A stretch of DNA of 64,000 nt from Lentzea jiangxiensis (GTDB taxonomy: Bacteria > Actinomycetota > Actinomycetes > Mycobacteriales > Pseudonocardiaceae): the NCBI RefSeq assembly GCF_900104175.1, contig NZ_FNIX01000003.1, forward strand, positions 434,001 to 498,000, given 5' to 3'. The translations under genes and the position numbers were made by a program. The notes under the pieces were generated by a model. It worked only from the letters and a program-made list of their open reading frames with translations, did not search any database and was not told where the DNA came from. Positions 1 through 8,207 of the stretch are shown in pieces (the stretch's first letter is position 1; each line of letters opens with the position of its first letter).

Positions 1-513
1 TTGCCCGGCCGCGGCGAGGCGTTCCAGCTCGTGCACCAAGCCCCGCGCGGGTGCCGCGGAGGTGAAGACCGCGGTGATCGGCGCGTCGACGGTGGGCGCT
101 TCGACGCCGTTCGCGGTGAGCACGTCGTAGGCCTCGAGGCTCTCCTCGTTGAGCGGCAGGTTCGCCTTCGCCACCCTCGTCCACGACGACCAGCGGCAGT
201 GGGCGGCGAAGCGCGCGAGGAACGACCAGAGCCCCGGGTCGGCGGTCAGCGGGAGGTGCAGCGGCGCGGCCGGGTCGAACACCGACCGCAGGCCGTAGCG
301 CAGCACGGCCGGCTCGTTCAGCGGGATCGCGAGCCCCGGTGCGATCCAGCCGGCGTTGCCCCAGGACGCGCCGGCGGCGACGCCGGTCCGGTCGACGACC
401 GTCACCTCGACCCCGCGCTCCTGCAGGAACCACGCCGTGGACAGCCCCACGACCCCCGCACCGACCACGACCGCTGAGCGCGGACCGCCGTCAAGGCGCT
501 CGACGCCGTCCAT
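1..513 (-). CDS. FAD-dependent D-amino-acid dehydrogenase-like oxidoreductase (5' part)
   Basis: The first 171 codons of a gene whose 3' end lies left of the window. The N-terminus has a Rossmann FAD-binding fold (VVVGAGVVGLSTAWFLQERG, residues about 14-33), then an acidic residue ending beta-2 (VTVVDR) and the segment GASWGNAGWIAPG. These are typical of DadA-type D-amino-acid dehydrogenases, which oxidatively deaminate D-amino acids at the membrane. The ATG at 513 is preceded by AGGAGG at good spacing. The divergence-free neighbour on the same strand (599-2206) is a PucR regulator, and PucR proteins often control amino-acid or purine catabolic genes. Substrate is inferred from family only. 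A related glycine or sarcosine oxidase is possible. Confidence 0.75.
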   Translation of the reverse strand, partial: MDGVERLDGGPRSAVVVGAGVVGLSTAWFLQERGVEVTVVDRTGVAAGASWGNAGWIAPGLAIPLNEPAVLRYGLRSVFDPAAPLHLPLTADPGLWSFLARFAAHCRWSSWTRVAKANLPLNEESLEAYDVLTANGVEAPTVDAPITAVFTSAAPARGLVHELERLAAAGQ

Positions 514-598
514 CCCTGCCTCCTGTCATCGCTGGGTTGCGACTCCAGGGTGCGTGCACGACGAGGCGTACCGGTTGTCCCGTTCCTACAATTTCGGC

Positions 599-2206
599 TC
601 AGCGGTTGTAGGAATCCGACACCGTCGCCGCGAGGTCGATGGTCATCGCGACCCGCTTCGCGGCGTCGTCCAGGTCGAGGCTGGTCACCTCGGCCATCTT
701 GCGGAGCCGGTTGCGCACGGTGTTGCCGTGCACGCCCAGCCGCTCCCCGGCCTCGGCCAGGTCGCCCTGCGCCTCCAGCCAGGCCCGCAGGGTCGCGACG
801 TAGCCGGTGCCGTGCTCGGCGTCGTGCCGGCGCAGGTCCGCCACCGGTCCGCGGGCCGACGCCCTGCCGACGCGCGCCGCGGTGCGCAGGCGTTGCAGCA
901 GGATCTCGTCCCACGACTCGTCGTAGGCGGGCGCGTCGTCGGAGCGCCCCTCGTGCAGCGCCAGGCACTCGTCGGCCTCCTGCCGCGCGGCGGGCAGGTC
1001 GGCCGGCTCGGCGGCGGCGCTGATCCCCGCCGACGTGGAGACGTGCCCCGGCAGCGCGGCTTCGAGCGCCGCCAGCCAGTCCCGCGCCGCGGCGACCCCG
1101 TCGCCGGGCAGGATCGTGTAGACGCTGTTGCCGGACAGGGCGCTGCGCCCCGGCCGCGACCAGCCGAAGCCGGTGGTCGCCTGTTCGAAGGCCAGCAGCA
1201 CGGCCGCGTGCCGTTCGTCGCCGACGTGCGCGCGGACCGCGACGACCCTGGCGGGTCCCGGCGGCAACCCGAGCTGGCTGATCACCGTCGCGGCGTCCGC
1301 CGTGCCCTCCAGCAACCGGATCACCCACTCCGACTCGACCTGGCGTTCCAGGTCGGCGCTGGCGCGCGACCGCAGCAGGTGCAGCGCCACGATCCGGGCG
1401 CCGTCGGTCAGGGCGGTGCGCCGATCACCCCGCAACGGCTCGGGGCACGTGACCCACACGGTTCCCAGCAGCTCGCGGCCGACGCGGACGGCGACGACCA
1501 TCCGCCCGGTCAGGCCGCGCGCGGGGTCGCCGGGCACGAAGAGCGGTTCGTCGGACGCCAGCAGGTGCGCGGGCACGCCCGCCGCGTCGAAGAGCTCCCG
1601 CACCCACGCGGGCACCTGGCGGCCCAGGATGGTCTCCAGCCGTGCCGCGTCGGCCTCCTGCTGCGGACCCGAGTACGCCAGCACGCGCGACACCCGGTCC
1701 TCGATGGTCACCGCGCCCCCGGTCGCGGCGGCGAGGCTGTCGGCCAGCGCGAAGAGGTCGGTGGGGCCACGCCCGGACTCGGTCTCCCTGCCCTCCAGCA
1801 CGAGGCCGTAGACGACGCCCGCCAGCTGGCTCCACGACAGCGCGGGATCCGCCAGCGCCACGGCGATCCCCTCGGCCTCCCCCGTCGCGACGGCGTCCGC
1901 CAGCAGTTCCTCACCACCCCGGACGAGCACCACGACCGCGCGGGCCGACACCGCCGCGTGGACCGCCTCGGCCACCGACTCGGCGCCGACCGCGAGGTAC
2001 ACGTCACCGACCTCGGGCCGGCCGTCCGTCGTGTCCCGGAGCACCACACCGCGCAGCTCGGCCGACCGCGGCACCGGGCAGCAGCACAACCGGACCCCGT
2101 ACCCACCCAGCACATTGACCAGACGGTCCAGCCTCACCACGACCCGGAACCCCTCTTCCTCCGTAACGGCGACCCCGCTCGCGCCGAGTACCCAGGTTGC
2201 GGACAT
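599..2206 (-). CDS. PucR-family transcriptional regulator
   Basis: About 535 residues. The C-terminal 60 residues carry the PucR-type helix-turn-helix (RLGVHGNTVRNRLRKMAEV), and the middle resembles the GGDEF-like CdaR/PucR region. The N-terminal sensor (RLDRLVNVLGGYGVRL) is a diverged PucR N-domain. I chose ATG 2206, which has GGAG nine bases upstream. GTG 2140, just before RLDRLV and behind GGAAGAGG, is an equally good start and matches where family homology begins. It lies 85 bp upstream of the D-amino-acid-dehydrogenase-like gene in the same orientation, so it probably regulates that gene in response to a nitrogenous ligand (inference). Confidence 0.85.
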   Translation of the reverse strand: MSATWVLGASGVAVTEEEGFRVVVRLDRLVNVLGGYGVRLCCCPVPRSAELRGVVLRDTTDGRPEVGDVYLAVGAESVAEAVHAAVSARAVVVLVRGGEELLADAVATGEAEGIAVALADPALSWSQLAGVVYGLVLEGRETESGRGPTDLFALADSLAAATGGAVTIEDRVSRVLAYSGPQQEADAARLETILGRQVPAWVRELFDAAGVPAHLLASDEPLFVPGDPARGLTGRMVVAVRVGRELLGTVWVTCPEPLRGDRRTALTDGARIVALHLLRSRASADLERQVESEWVIRLLEGTADAATVISQLGLPPGPARVVAVRAHVGDERHAAVLLAFEQATTGFGWSRPGRSALSGNSVYTILPGDGVAAARDWLAALEAALPGHVSTSAGISAAAEPADLPAARQEADECLALHEGRSDDAPAYDESWDEILLQRLRTAARVGRASARGPVADLRRHDAEHGTGYVATLRAWLEAQGDLAEAGERLGVHGNTVRNRLRKMAEVTSLDLDDAAKRVAMTIDLAATVSDSYNR

Positions 2207-2311
2207 CGGGCGCGGCTCCACCTGCTCGAGGTGCCGCCGATCGCGAACGTACGTGATCCGAGTTGTCCACAGGGCCGAACGCGGCGGGACCGCACAGTGG
2301 GGTGAGGCGTC

Positions 2312-2677
2312 ATGAGCGCCATGGGAGAGAAGTTCCAGGTAGTACCGGACGAGTTGCGCGCGTGCAGCGGGTTGCTCGAGCGTCAGGCGGAGCACTTCCT
2401 GACGATCCGGGAACACGCGGTCACCAAAGGCGGGGACACGTCCGGGTTCACCGGCATGCTGTCGCTGCTGGACCCCGTCGTGACCGGGGTCGCGCAGCTC
2501 TACGGCGAGACGCTGGAGGCCGCGAACCGCAAGATGAACCAGGACGCCGAGGCGCTGGTCAAGTCCGCCGCCGCCTACGAGAAGGCCGACCGGGTCGGCG
2601 TCTGCCTGATCGACACCGCGGGCGGCGGGGCGGAGCCCCCGTCCTGGCTGGAGCGGTTCCTGGGGGTCGGCGGATGA
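2312..2677 (+). CDS. EspC-like type VII secretion substrate
   Basis: A 121-residue alpha-helical protein resembling the EspC/T7SS_ESX_EspC family. It has two helices (about residues 5-40 and 50-95), and the second ends in a Y-x-x-x-D motif (AAYEKAD), the general secretion signal of ESX substrates. There is no classical signal peptide. It is first in a three-gene operon: its stop overlaps the start of 2674-3561 as ATGA, so the products are probably made in equal amounts and may pair. No ESX core gene (EccC, EccD) lies nearby, so a secretion machine elsewhere must serve it. The target and function are unknown. Confidence 0.7.
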   Translation: MSAMGEKFQVVPDELRACSGLLERQAEHFLTIREHAVTKGGDTSGFTGMLSLLDPVVTGVAQLYGETLEAANRKMNQDAEALVKSAAAYEKADRVGVCLIDTAGGGAEPPSWLERFLGVGG

Positions 2678-3561
2678 GCGCCGGGGTCTGCAACGGGTAC
2701 CAGGACGTCGAGGACCCGGCCGTCTCGCTGCGCTCGGTGCCCGACGACCGGCCGGGCCGTCAGACGGTCAAGGAGCTGATCGAGGCCGCCGGGTGGAAGA
2801 TCCAGGGCGTCAACTGGATCTACCAGCAGGTCACCGGCGACGACCTGGTGCGGGACCTCGTCATGCCGCTCGCGGGCGACTTCGAGAAGATCGACGCGAA
2901 CGCCGCCGCGTGGGACCGCGTCGCCAAGGCGCTCGACAACGTGCGGCACAACGTGGCCAACGGCATCGAGGAGCTCTCCCCGCACTGGGACGGCGGCGCC
3001 GCGCAGAGCTTCGAGAACCGCATGCGTCGCACGTGGACGGTCGCCGTCGAGTGGGACTCGCAGGTCGCGAAGTTCATCGGCGACCGGTTCAAGAACATGG
3101 CGAGCTCCTGCCGGTCGGCCGCGAAGCTCGCGCTGACCCTGCTCGACAAGATCTGCGACAAGCTGGTGAAGGCCGCGATGACGGCGTGGATCCCGCTCGT
3201 CGGCTGGGGCCGTGCCGTGTGGATGGTCTACGACGTGGTCAACATCGTCGACCAGGTCCGCAAGCTCATCCAGTCGATGCAGACGCTCATCGAGGGCGTC
3301 CAGGGCGTGATCAACGGCATCAAGCTGATGGGCACCGCGCTCTCCAAGATCCCCGACGTGCGGGACGTCAACGACTTCTTCGACGTGGTCGACGGCTTCC
3401 AGGACGGCAAGGAGAAGGCGGGTGACGGCATGTCCGCCGTCGGCAGCGGTGCGTGGGGCGTGGCCAAGGGCGGGTACAAGGCGCGCGGCAAGTACCTGGA
3501 GGCGGCGAAGGAGGAGCGCTGGGCGCAGCCGGGCGCTCCGGGCACGGGAGGCGGCGAATGA
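2674..3561 (+). CDS. WXG100-like type VII secretion-associated protein
   Basis: 295 residues. The ATG at 2674 overlaps the previous stop. The N-terminal half contains a WXG-like turn (SPHWDGGAAQSF, residues about 109-120) between long helices, as in WXG100/LXG proteins. The middle is amphipathic to hydrophobic (AAMTAWIPLVGWGRAVWMVYDVV), resembling a membrane-interacting segment rather than an enzyme. The C-terminus is Gly-rich and charged. No toxin or enzymatic domain is recognisable. It is coupled to genes on both sides by ATGA overlaps, which suggests a complex of the three. It may be an effector scaffold or a chaperone-like partner of the EspC-like protein. Confidence 0.65.
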   Translation: MSAGVCNGYQDVEDPAVSLRSVPDDRPGRQTVKELIEAAGWKIQGVNWIYQQVTGDDLVRDLVMPLAGDFEKIDANAAAWDRVAKALDNVRHNVANGIEELSPHWDGGAAQSFENRMRRTWTVAVEWDSQVAKFIGDRFKNMASSCRSAAKLALTLLDKICDKLVKAAMTAWIPLVGWGRAVWMVYDVVNIVDQVRKLIQSMQTLIEGVQGVINGIKLMGTALSKIPDVRDVNDFFDVVDGFQDGKEKAGDGMSAVGSGAWGVAKGGYKARGKYLEAAKEERWAQPGAPGTGGGE

Positions 3562-3998
3562 CGTTCCCCCACGACAGCGCGCGTCAGCAGCTGCAGGCGT
3601 GGCGGGCGGACCTCGACGCCAGGGGTGCACGGCTGGACCAGGTCGCCGCGGAGGTGTCGAAGGCGCGGACCCGCGGCGCCGACCTGTCGCCCGCCGACAT
3701 CGCCGAGATCGAGAGGTTCGCCCGGTCGAAGGACGCGCCGAACGCGCTGAAGGACCTGCAGCGCAAGATCGACTCCGGGGTGGTGTCGTGGCAGGACGTC
3801 GCGTCCGGCCGGGCCGTCAACGACCCCGACGTGCAACGTGCGATGCGGACCAGCACACCGTCGCTGCGGCGCGCGTACACGGCGATCAAGGAGGGGCAGG
3901 ACCTCGACGAGGTGGTCGCGGCGGGACAGCAGCGCACCGGCAGGTCGCGGGCGTTCGAGGACGAGCCGCCGATCGACTTCACGGAGGACGCCTTCTAG
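3558..3998 (+). CDS. Hypothetical protein, third gene of the type VII operon
   Basis: 146 residues, predicted mostly helical and highly charged, with no signal peptide, membrane segment or domain I recognise. The ATG at 3558 overlaps the preceding stop (ATGA), tying it to the two secretion-related genes. The C-terminus is acidic (EDEPPIDFTEDAF). By position it could be a cytosolic chaperone, an immunity-like partner or a third substrate; the sequence does not decide between these. Confidence 0.55.
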   Translation: MTFPHDSARQQLQAWRADLDARGARLDQVAAEVSKARTRGADLSPADIAEIERFARSKDAPNALKDLQRKIDSGVVSWQDVASGRAVNDPDVQRAMRTSTPSLRRAYTAIKEGQDLDEVVAAGQQRTGRSRAFEDEPPIDFTEDAF

Positions 3999-4088
3999 GC
4001 GTGGGGCGACCGCTCGGTGTACCCGCCGCCGAGCCCGTCAACCTGATCACGGAAAAGTGTTGCTGCGCGCCATGTTCCGGCGGACAGC

Positions 4089-4094
4089 GGGTAT
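4089..4094 (+). promoter_or_regulatory. Possible sigma-B-type -10 element (GGGTAT) before the STAS gene
   Basis: GGGTAT lies 37 bp upstream of the GTG start of the STAS gene. This is the -10 sequence of actinomycete stress sigma factors (sigma-B/F type). No GNNT -35 is present at the usual 14-16 bp spacing, so this is weak on its own. It is recorded because the same hexamer recurs at other gene starts in the window. Confidence 0.25.
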
Positions 4095-4131
4095 TCACCG
4101 CCTCCACGTCGGCTGTGGAGGCAGGTGCACC

Positions 4132-4440
4132 GTGTTGCGGATCCAGGTCGTCGGCACCTCGGCGGCGCAGACCGAGGTGGCGCTGGCCGGAGCTCTGGAC
4201 GTGGCGGGCTCGGAGATGCTGCTGGCGAAGCTCGACCGGCTGATCGAGGCGGGCCGCCACCACCTGGTCGTCGACGTCTCCGGCGTGACCTTCTGCGACT
4301 CGAGCGGGATCAGCGCGCTGGTCCGCAGCCGTGCCAGGGCCGTCGCGATGACGGGGTCGCTCCGGCTGAGCTCGCCCAGCCCGGCCGTGCGACGCGTTCT
4401 GGAGATCAGCGGCCTGGCGCGGCTGTTCGAGCGTGTGTGA
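4132..4440 (+). CDS. STAS-domain anti-sigma factor antagonist
   Basis: 102 residues forming one STAS domain. The phosphorylatable serine motif is intact (FCDSSGISALV), preceded by the usual VVDVSGV strand. Such proteins bind RsbW-like kinases and release a sigma factor when unphosphorylated. The GTG at 4132 follows GGAGG by ten bases; an upstream ATG at 4072 would add residues outside the fold. The gene stands alone, but RsbW-like kinases (22350-22784, 23370-23792) and a PP2C phosphatase (19982-22279) lie elsewhere in the window and are possible partners. Confidence 0.85.
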   Translation: MLRIQVVGTSAAQTEVALAGALDVAGSEMLLAKLDRLIEAGRHHLVVDVSGVTFCDSSGISALVRSRARAVAMTGSLRLSSPSPAVRRVLEISGLARLFERV

Positions 4441-4459
4441 AACCGCCCGAACGGGGTAT
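4435..4459 (+). promoter_or_regulatory. Sigma-B-like promoter before the small membrane protein
   Basis: GTGT, a 15-bp spacer and GGGTAT match the actinomycete stress-sigma pattern GNNT-N14-16-GGGTAC/T. The -10 ends 40 bp before the ATG of 4500-4745. It overlaps the 3' end of the STAS gene, so the small gene may be transcribed independently under stress. Assigned from sequence pattern only. Confidence 0.35.
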
Positions 4460-4499
4460 CCGCGCGCTGCACCGACTCCCCCGTGTCGAAAGGGCATCG

Positions 4500-4745
4500 A
4501 TGACCCCGCTCAGGCAGGCTCCTGTCGTTCCCCCGACGGCCCGGCCGCGGCACCGTGACGACGTCCCCCGGTGGCAGCCGAACCAGCGGGCCGTCCGGTG
4601 GGCGGTGGACCTCCTCGGCGTGCTCGGTGTCGTGGTGGGCATGGCCACGGACACGTTCACGTTGAGCTTCGGCGGTGCGGTGGTCCTGCTGGCCGGTATG
4701 TGCCTGCACGCGTCGGAGGCCGGTCAGGCGACCCCGGGCAGGTAG
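4500..4745 (+). CDS. Small two-helix membrane protein
   Basis: 81 residues. About 30 polar, Pro/Arg-rich N-terminal residues are followed by two closely spaced hydrophobic helices (around residues 37-54 and 57-72) joined by a short turn. No family is recognised. A candidate sigma-B-like promoter precedes it. Its last 22 bp overlap the 3' end of the convergent amidase gene, so the two transcripts are complementary there. Confidence 0.6.
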   Translation: MTPLRQAPVVPPTARPRHRDDVPRWQPNQRAVRWAVDLLGVLGVVVGMATDTFTLSFGGAVVLLAGMCLHASEAGQATPGR

Positions 4746-6151
4746 GCGGGCGTGCGGCGGGCCCGCGCCGCGTCCTCGAAGGCGGCCGCGAAGCGCAGCA
4801 CCGCCTCGTCCGCTCCCCGCCCGCCGAGGAAGGACACGCCGATCGGCAGCGGCCCGGCGAAGCCCGCGGGGATGCTGACGTTCGGGTAGCCCGCCACCGC
4901 CGCGGGCAGGGCCGTGCGCGGTCCGGACGGGTCGGCGCCGCGCGCGAGCCACGCGGGTCCGTTGGTGGGCGCCATGACGAGGTCCAGGCGGTGCGCCGCC
5001 AGGGTCTCGTCGAGGGAGCGGCGTGCCAGGCCGGTCGCGGTGAGGCGCTGGTGGCGGTAGACCGGGTCGGTCAGCGGCCGCGCCTTCTCCGCGTCGTGCA
5101 ACAGCTCCTGGCCGAACCGCGACAGCTCGACCGGGTCGGCCTCGTTGAACTCGACCAGCTCGCGCATCGTGCGCGGCGCGCCGGTGCGGGTGCGCAGGTA
5201 CCGCTCCAGGTCGTGCCGGAACTCGGCGACCATGGCCGGGCGGTCGACGGCCTGGATCGCGTCCTGGTACGGCAGTTCGACGTCGACCGTGGTGGCGCCG
5301 CGGTCCCGGAGGAGTTCCACGGTCGACGCCACCACGCGGTCGACGTCGGGGTCGAACCCGGTCCTGCGCCACACGCCGATCCTCGCGCCGCGCAGCGTGC
5401 CGGGGGTGAACGAGGGGTCGGTGCCTTCCATGGCCGCCATGAGGATCGCGGCGTCCACGACGTGCCGTGCCATCGGGCCTGCGGTGTCCCGCAGCGCCGT
5501 GATCGGCACGATGCCCGCGTTGCTCACCCGGCCCGGCGTCGGTTTGAACCCCACGATCCCCGCGTGGCCCGCCGGGGACACGATCGAGCCGTTCGTCTCG
5601 GTGCCGACCGCCACCTGCGCCAGCGACGCCGCGACGGCGACGGCCGAGCCGGACGACGAGCCGCACGGGGTGCGGTCGAGCACGTGCGGGTTCGCGGTCT
5701 GGCCGCCCACCGCCGACCAGCCGGAGCTGGCCCACGGCGAGCGGAAGTTGCCCCACTCCGTCATGTTCGTCTTGCCGAGCACGACCGCGCCCGCCGCACG
5801 CAGACGCGTCACCACCTCGGCGTCGGCCTCCGGAGGCACGCTCAGCGCCCGTGACCCGGCGGTGGTCGCCAGGCCGCGGGTGTCGATGTTGTCCTTGAGC
5901 AGCACGGGGATGCCGTCCATCAGGCCGCGCGACTGCCCGAGCGCCCGCCTGCGGTCGCTCTCCTCGGCCTGGCTCTCCGCCGTGGGGTCGACCGCGACCA
6001 CGGCGCGCAGGCGGGGGTCGAGCTCGACGACGCGGCGCAGGTAGGCACGGGTCAGACCGGCCGCGGTGAGCCCACCGTCCGCCATCCGGCGCGCGAGCTG
6101 CGGGATGGTCGCCTGGTCGAGGTCGGCGGCCGAGAGATGCATGGGGTCCAT
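4724..6151 (-). CDS. Amidase signature-family enzyme
   Basis: 475 residues, the normal length for the amidase signature family. The full Ser-cisSer-Lys triad is visible: the lysine in VLLKDNIDT, the cis-serine and nucleophile in the GSSSGSA and GTETNGS segments, with conserved flanking GFKPT. It hydrolyses an amide bond, but the substrate is unknown. There is no signal peptide, so it is cytoplasmic. The ATG at 6151 was used; a second ATG lies three codons in. It overlaps the convergent small membrane gene by 22 bp and diverges from the asparagine-synthetase-like gene. It contrasts with the eroded amidase at 51755-52882. Confidence 0.88.
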   Translation of the reverse strand: MDPMHLSAADLDQATIPQLARRMADGGLTAAGLTRAYLRRVVELDPRLRAVVAVDPTAESQAEESDRRRALGQSRGLMDGIPVLLKDNIDTRGLATTAGSRALSVPPEADAEVVTRLRAAGAVVLGKTNMTEWGNFRSPWASSGWSAVGGQTANPHVLDRTPCGSSSGSAVAVAASLAQVAVGTETNGSIVSPAGHAGIVGFKPTPGRVSNAGIVPITALRDTAGPMARHVVDAAILMAAMEGTDPSFTPGTLRGARIGVWRRTGFDPDVDRVVASTVELLRDRGATTVDVELPYQDAIQAVDRPAMVAEFRHDLERYLRTRTGAPRTMRELVEFNEADPVELSRFGQELLHDAEKARPLTDPVYRHQRLTATGLARRSLDETLAAHRLDLVMAPTNGPAWLARGADPSGPRTALPAAVAGYPNVSIPAGFAGPLPIGVSFLGGRGADEAVLRFAAAFEDAARARRTPAYLPGVA

Positions 6152-6257
6152 TGCCGGGGCACCGGCCCGGTCGCGTCAACCTGCCAACGGGCGAAACGGT
6201 CGTGGGTTTGCTCACACGCGAGCCCGGCCACAGCCGGGACGTGAACATCGACATCCG

Positions 6258-6263
6258 GGGTAT
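6258..6263 (+). promoter_or_regulatory. Possible sigma-B-type -10 (GGGTAT) before the amidotransferase gene
   Basis: GGGTAT lies 41 bp upstream of the ATG of 6305-8083, in the gap between divergent genes. No clear GNNT -35 is found at standard spacing. It fits osmotic-stress control of a compatible-solute gene but is weak by itself. Confidence 0.25.
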
Positions 6264-6304
6264 TCGGAGGACGTCTTGTCAGCCGAACACCCGAGGAGAA
6301 CTCC

Positions 6305-8083
6305 ATGTGCGGAATCGCCGGTGAGATCGTCCACGGTCCCGACCGGCCGGACCTCGACGCGGTCGAGCGCATGACGCGGACCATGTACTCGCGCGGGCCG
6401 GACGGAGCGGGCCACTGGTCGGAGGGCCGGGTGGCGCTCGGGCACCGAAGACTGTCGATCATCGACCTGTCCGACGCCGGCGCGCAGCCGATGGTCGACG
6501 ACGAGCTCGGGCTCGCGGTGGCGTTCAACGGGTGCATCTACAACTACGAGCAGCTCCGCGAGGAGCTGTCCGGCCGCTACCGCTTCCGGTCCACCAGCGA
6601 CACCGAGGTGGTCCTCAAGGCCTACGACCACTGGGGCGAGGGGTTCGTCGACCACCTCGTCGGCATGTTCGCGATCGCCCTGGTCGACCGGCGCCGCGAC
6701 CGCGTGCTGCTGGTCCGCGACCGGCTCGGCATCAAGCCCCTCTACGTCGCCGAGGTGCGCGGGCGGACGCGGTTCGCCTCCACCCTGCCGGCGCTGCTCG
6801 CGGGTGGCGGTGTCGACACCGAGCTCGACAGGGCCGGCCTGCACCACTACCTCACCTGGCACTCCATCGTGCCCGCGCCGCGCACCGTCCTGAAGGGAGT
6901 GCGCAAGCTCCCTCCCGCCACGATCCGCGTGTTCGAGCCCGGTCAGCAGCCGCGCGACCGCGTCTACTGGCAGCCCTCGTACACGCGGCGACCGGAGCAC
7001 GCGGACTGGACGGCGCAGGACTGGCGGCAGGCGGTGCGCGAGGCGTTGCAGGTCGCGGTCCGCCGCCGCACGGTGTCGGACGTGGAGGTCGGCGTGCTGC
7101 TGTCCGGCGGCCTCGACTCGAGCCTGCTGGTCGCCCTGCTGGCGGACGAGGGGCACCGGCCCAGCACCTTCAGCATCGGGTTCACGAGCCGCGGCGACGT
7201 GGAGGGCGACGAGTTCGTCTACTCCGACGCCATCGCGCAGAAGTTCGGCACCGACCACCACCAGATCCGCATCGGTGACGAGGAGATCGCCTTGGCGGTC
7301 TCGGACGCCGTGGGGTCGATGAGCGAGCCGATGGGCAGCCACGACGTCACCGCGTTCCACCTGGTGTGCCGCGAGGTCTCGAAGCACGTCAAGGTCGTGC
7401 AGTGCGGCCAGGGCGCCGACGAGGTGTTCGCCGGGTACCGCTACCACCAGCCGGCGGCGGACGCGGCCCGCGGTGAGGCCGCCGAGGTGCTGCGCGACGC
7501 GTTCCACGACCTCGAGCACCACGAGCTCGCGCACGTCCTGGAACCGCGGTGGCTCACGAGCCGCGACGTCAGCGGTGAGCTGGCCGCCGAGCACCTCGCG
7601 GAGTCGGGCGCCGACACGGCGCTGGACGCCGTCCTGCGCACCGACACGCACCTGCTGATGCCCGACGACCCGGTCAAGCGGGTCGACAACATGGCGATGG
7701 CGTGGGGTGTCGAGGCCCGCGTGCCGTTCCTCGACCAGGACCTGGTGGAGCTCGTCGCCGCGTGCCCGCCGGAGCTCAAGGCCGACCAGAACGGCAAGGG
7801 CCTGCTCAAGGACATCGGGCGCGACCTGCTGCCGCACGAGGTGGTGGACCGGAAGAAGGGCTACTTCCCCGTTCCGGCCCTGACCCGGCTCGACGGTGAA
7901 GTGCTCGACCTGCTGCGCTCGGCCATGAGCTCCCCTGCCGCACGGCAGCGCGGGGTGCTGCGGCGCGACTACGTCGACGAACTGCTCGCGAACCCCAACG
8001 GCCACGAGACCAAGGCCGGCGGGAACGAGCTGTGGCACCTCGGCGTGCTGGAGCTGTGGCTGCAGCAGCACGGGATCAGGTGA
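6305..8083 (+). CDS. Class II glutamine amidotransferase, N-acetylglutaminylglutamine amidotransferase / AsnB family
   Basis: 592 residues. Cys2 (MCGIAGEI) is the glutaminase nucleophile, followed by the Ntn glutaminase domain (to about 210) with RDRLGIKPLY. The C-terminal synthetase domain has the pyrophosphatase loop VLLSGGLDSSLL. The segment SMSEPMGSHDVTAFHL and CGQGADEVFAGY resemble the family that amidates N-acetylglutaminylglutamine to the osmolyte NAGGN rather than ordinary AsnB. That pathway normally has an adjacent GNAT/ATP-grasp synthetase, which is absent here, so the acceptor is uncertain. GAGGAG precedes the ATG. A 13-bp hairpin terminator follows the stop by five bases. Confidence 0.8.
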   Translation: MCGIAGEIVHGPDRPDLDAVERMTRTMYSRGPDGAGHWSEGRVALGHRRLSIIDLSDAGAQPMVDDELGLAVAFNGCIYNYEQLREELSGRYRFRSTSDTEVVLKAYDHWGEGFVDHLVGMFAIALVDRRRDRVLLVRDRLGIKPLYVAEVRGRTRFASTLPALLAGGGVDTELDRAGLHHYLTWHSIVPAPRTVLKGVRKLPPATIRVFEPGQQPRDRVYWQPSYTRRPEHADWTAQDWRQAVREALQVAVRRRTVSDVEVGVLLSGGLDSSLLVALLADEGHRPSTFSIGFTSRGDVEGDEFVYSDAIAQKFGTDHHQIRIGDEEIALAVSDAVGSMSEPMGSHDVTAFHLVCREVSKHVKVVQCGQGADEVFAGYRYHQPAADAARGEAAEVLRDAFHDLEHHELAHVLEPRWLTSRDVSGELAAEHLAESGADTALDAVLRTDTHLLMPDDPVKRVDNMAMAWGVEARVPFLDQDLVELVAACPPELKADQNGKGLLKDIGRDLLPHEVVDRKKGYFPVPALTRLDGEVLDLLRSAMSSPAARQRGVLRRDYVDELLANPNGHETKAGGNELWHLGVLELWLQQHGIR

Positions 8084-8088
8084 GCACC

Positions 8089-8127
8089 GGCGGAGGCAGG
8101 TTATAAGCTCGGCGACCTGCCTCCGCC
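8089..8127 (+). terminator. Hairpin terminator after the amidotransferase gene
   Basis: A perfect 13-bp inverted repeat (GGCGGAGGCAGGT ... ACCTGCCTCCGCC) with a 13-base loop, starting five bases after the stop codon. There is no U-tract, as is common in actinomycetes. Its left arm and loop also contain a 9/10 copy of the GGTTATAACC palindrome found before the GntR gene. Confidence 0.7.
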
Positions 8128-8175
8128 CGCTCATTCAGAGAGCAACGCCACATCAAGCCTTCGATTGACGCGTCA

Positions 8176-8185
8176 GGTTATAACC
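8176..8185. promoter_or_regulatory. Palindromic operator GGTTATAACC before gntR
   Basis: A perfect 10-bp palindrome 22 bp upstream of the GntR start codon, AT-rich against a very GC-rich background. A near-copy, GGTTATAAGC, lies 77 bp upstream at 8099-8108. GntR/FadR-type proteins bind short palindromes at their own promoters, so autoregulation of the gntR-MFS pair is likely. Binding by this protein is inferred. Confidence 0.55.
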
Positions 8186-8207
8186 TCCGCTGTACTGGGA
8201 GGTCCGC

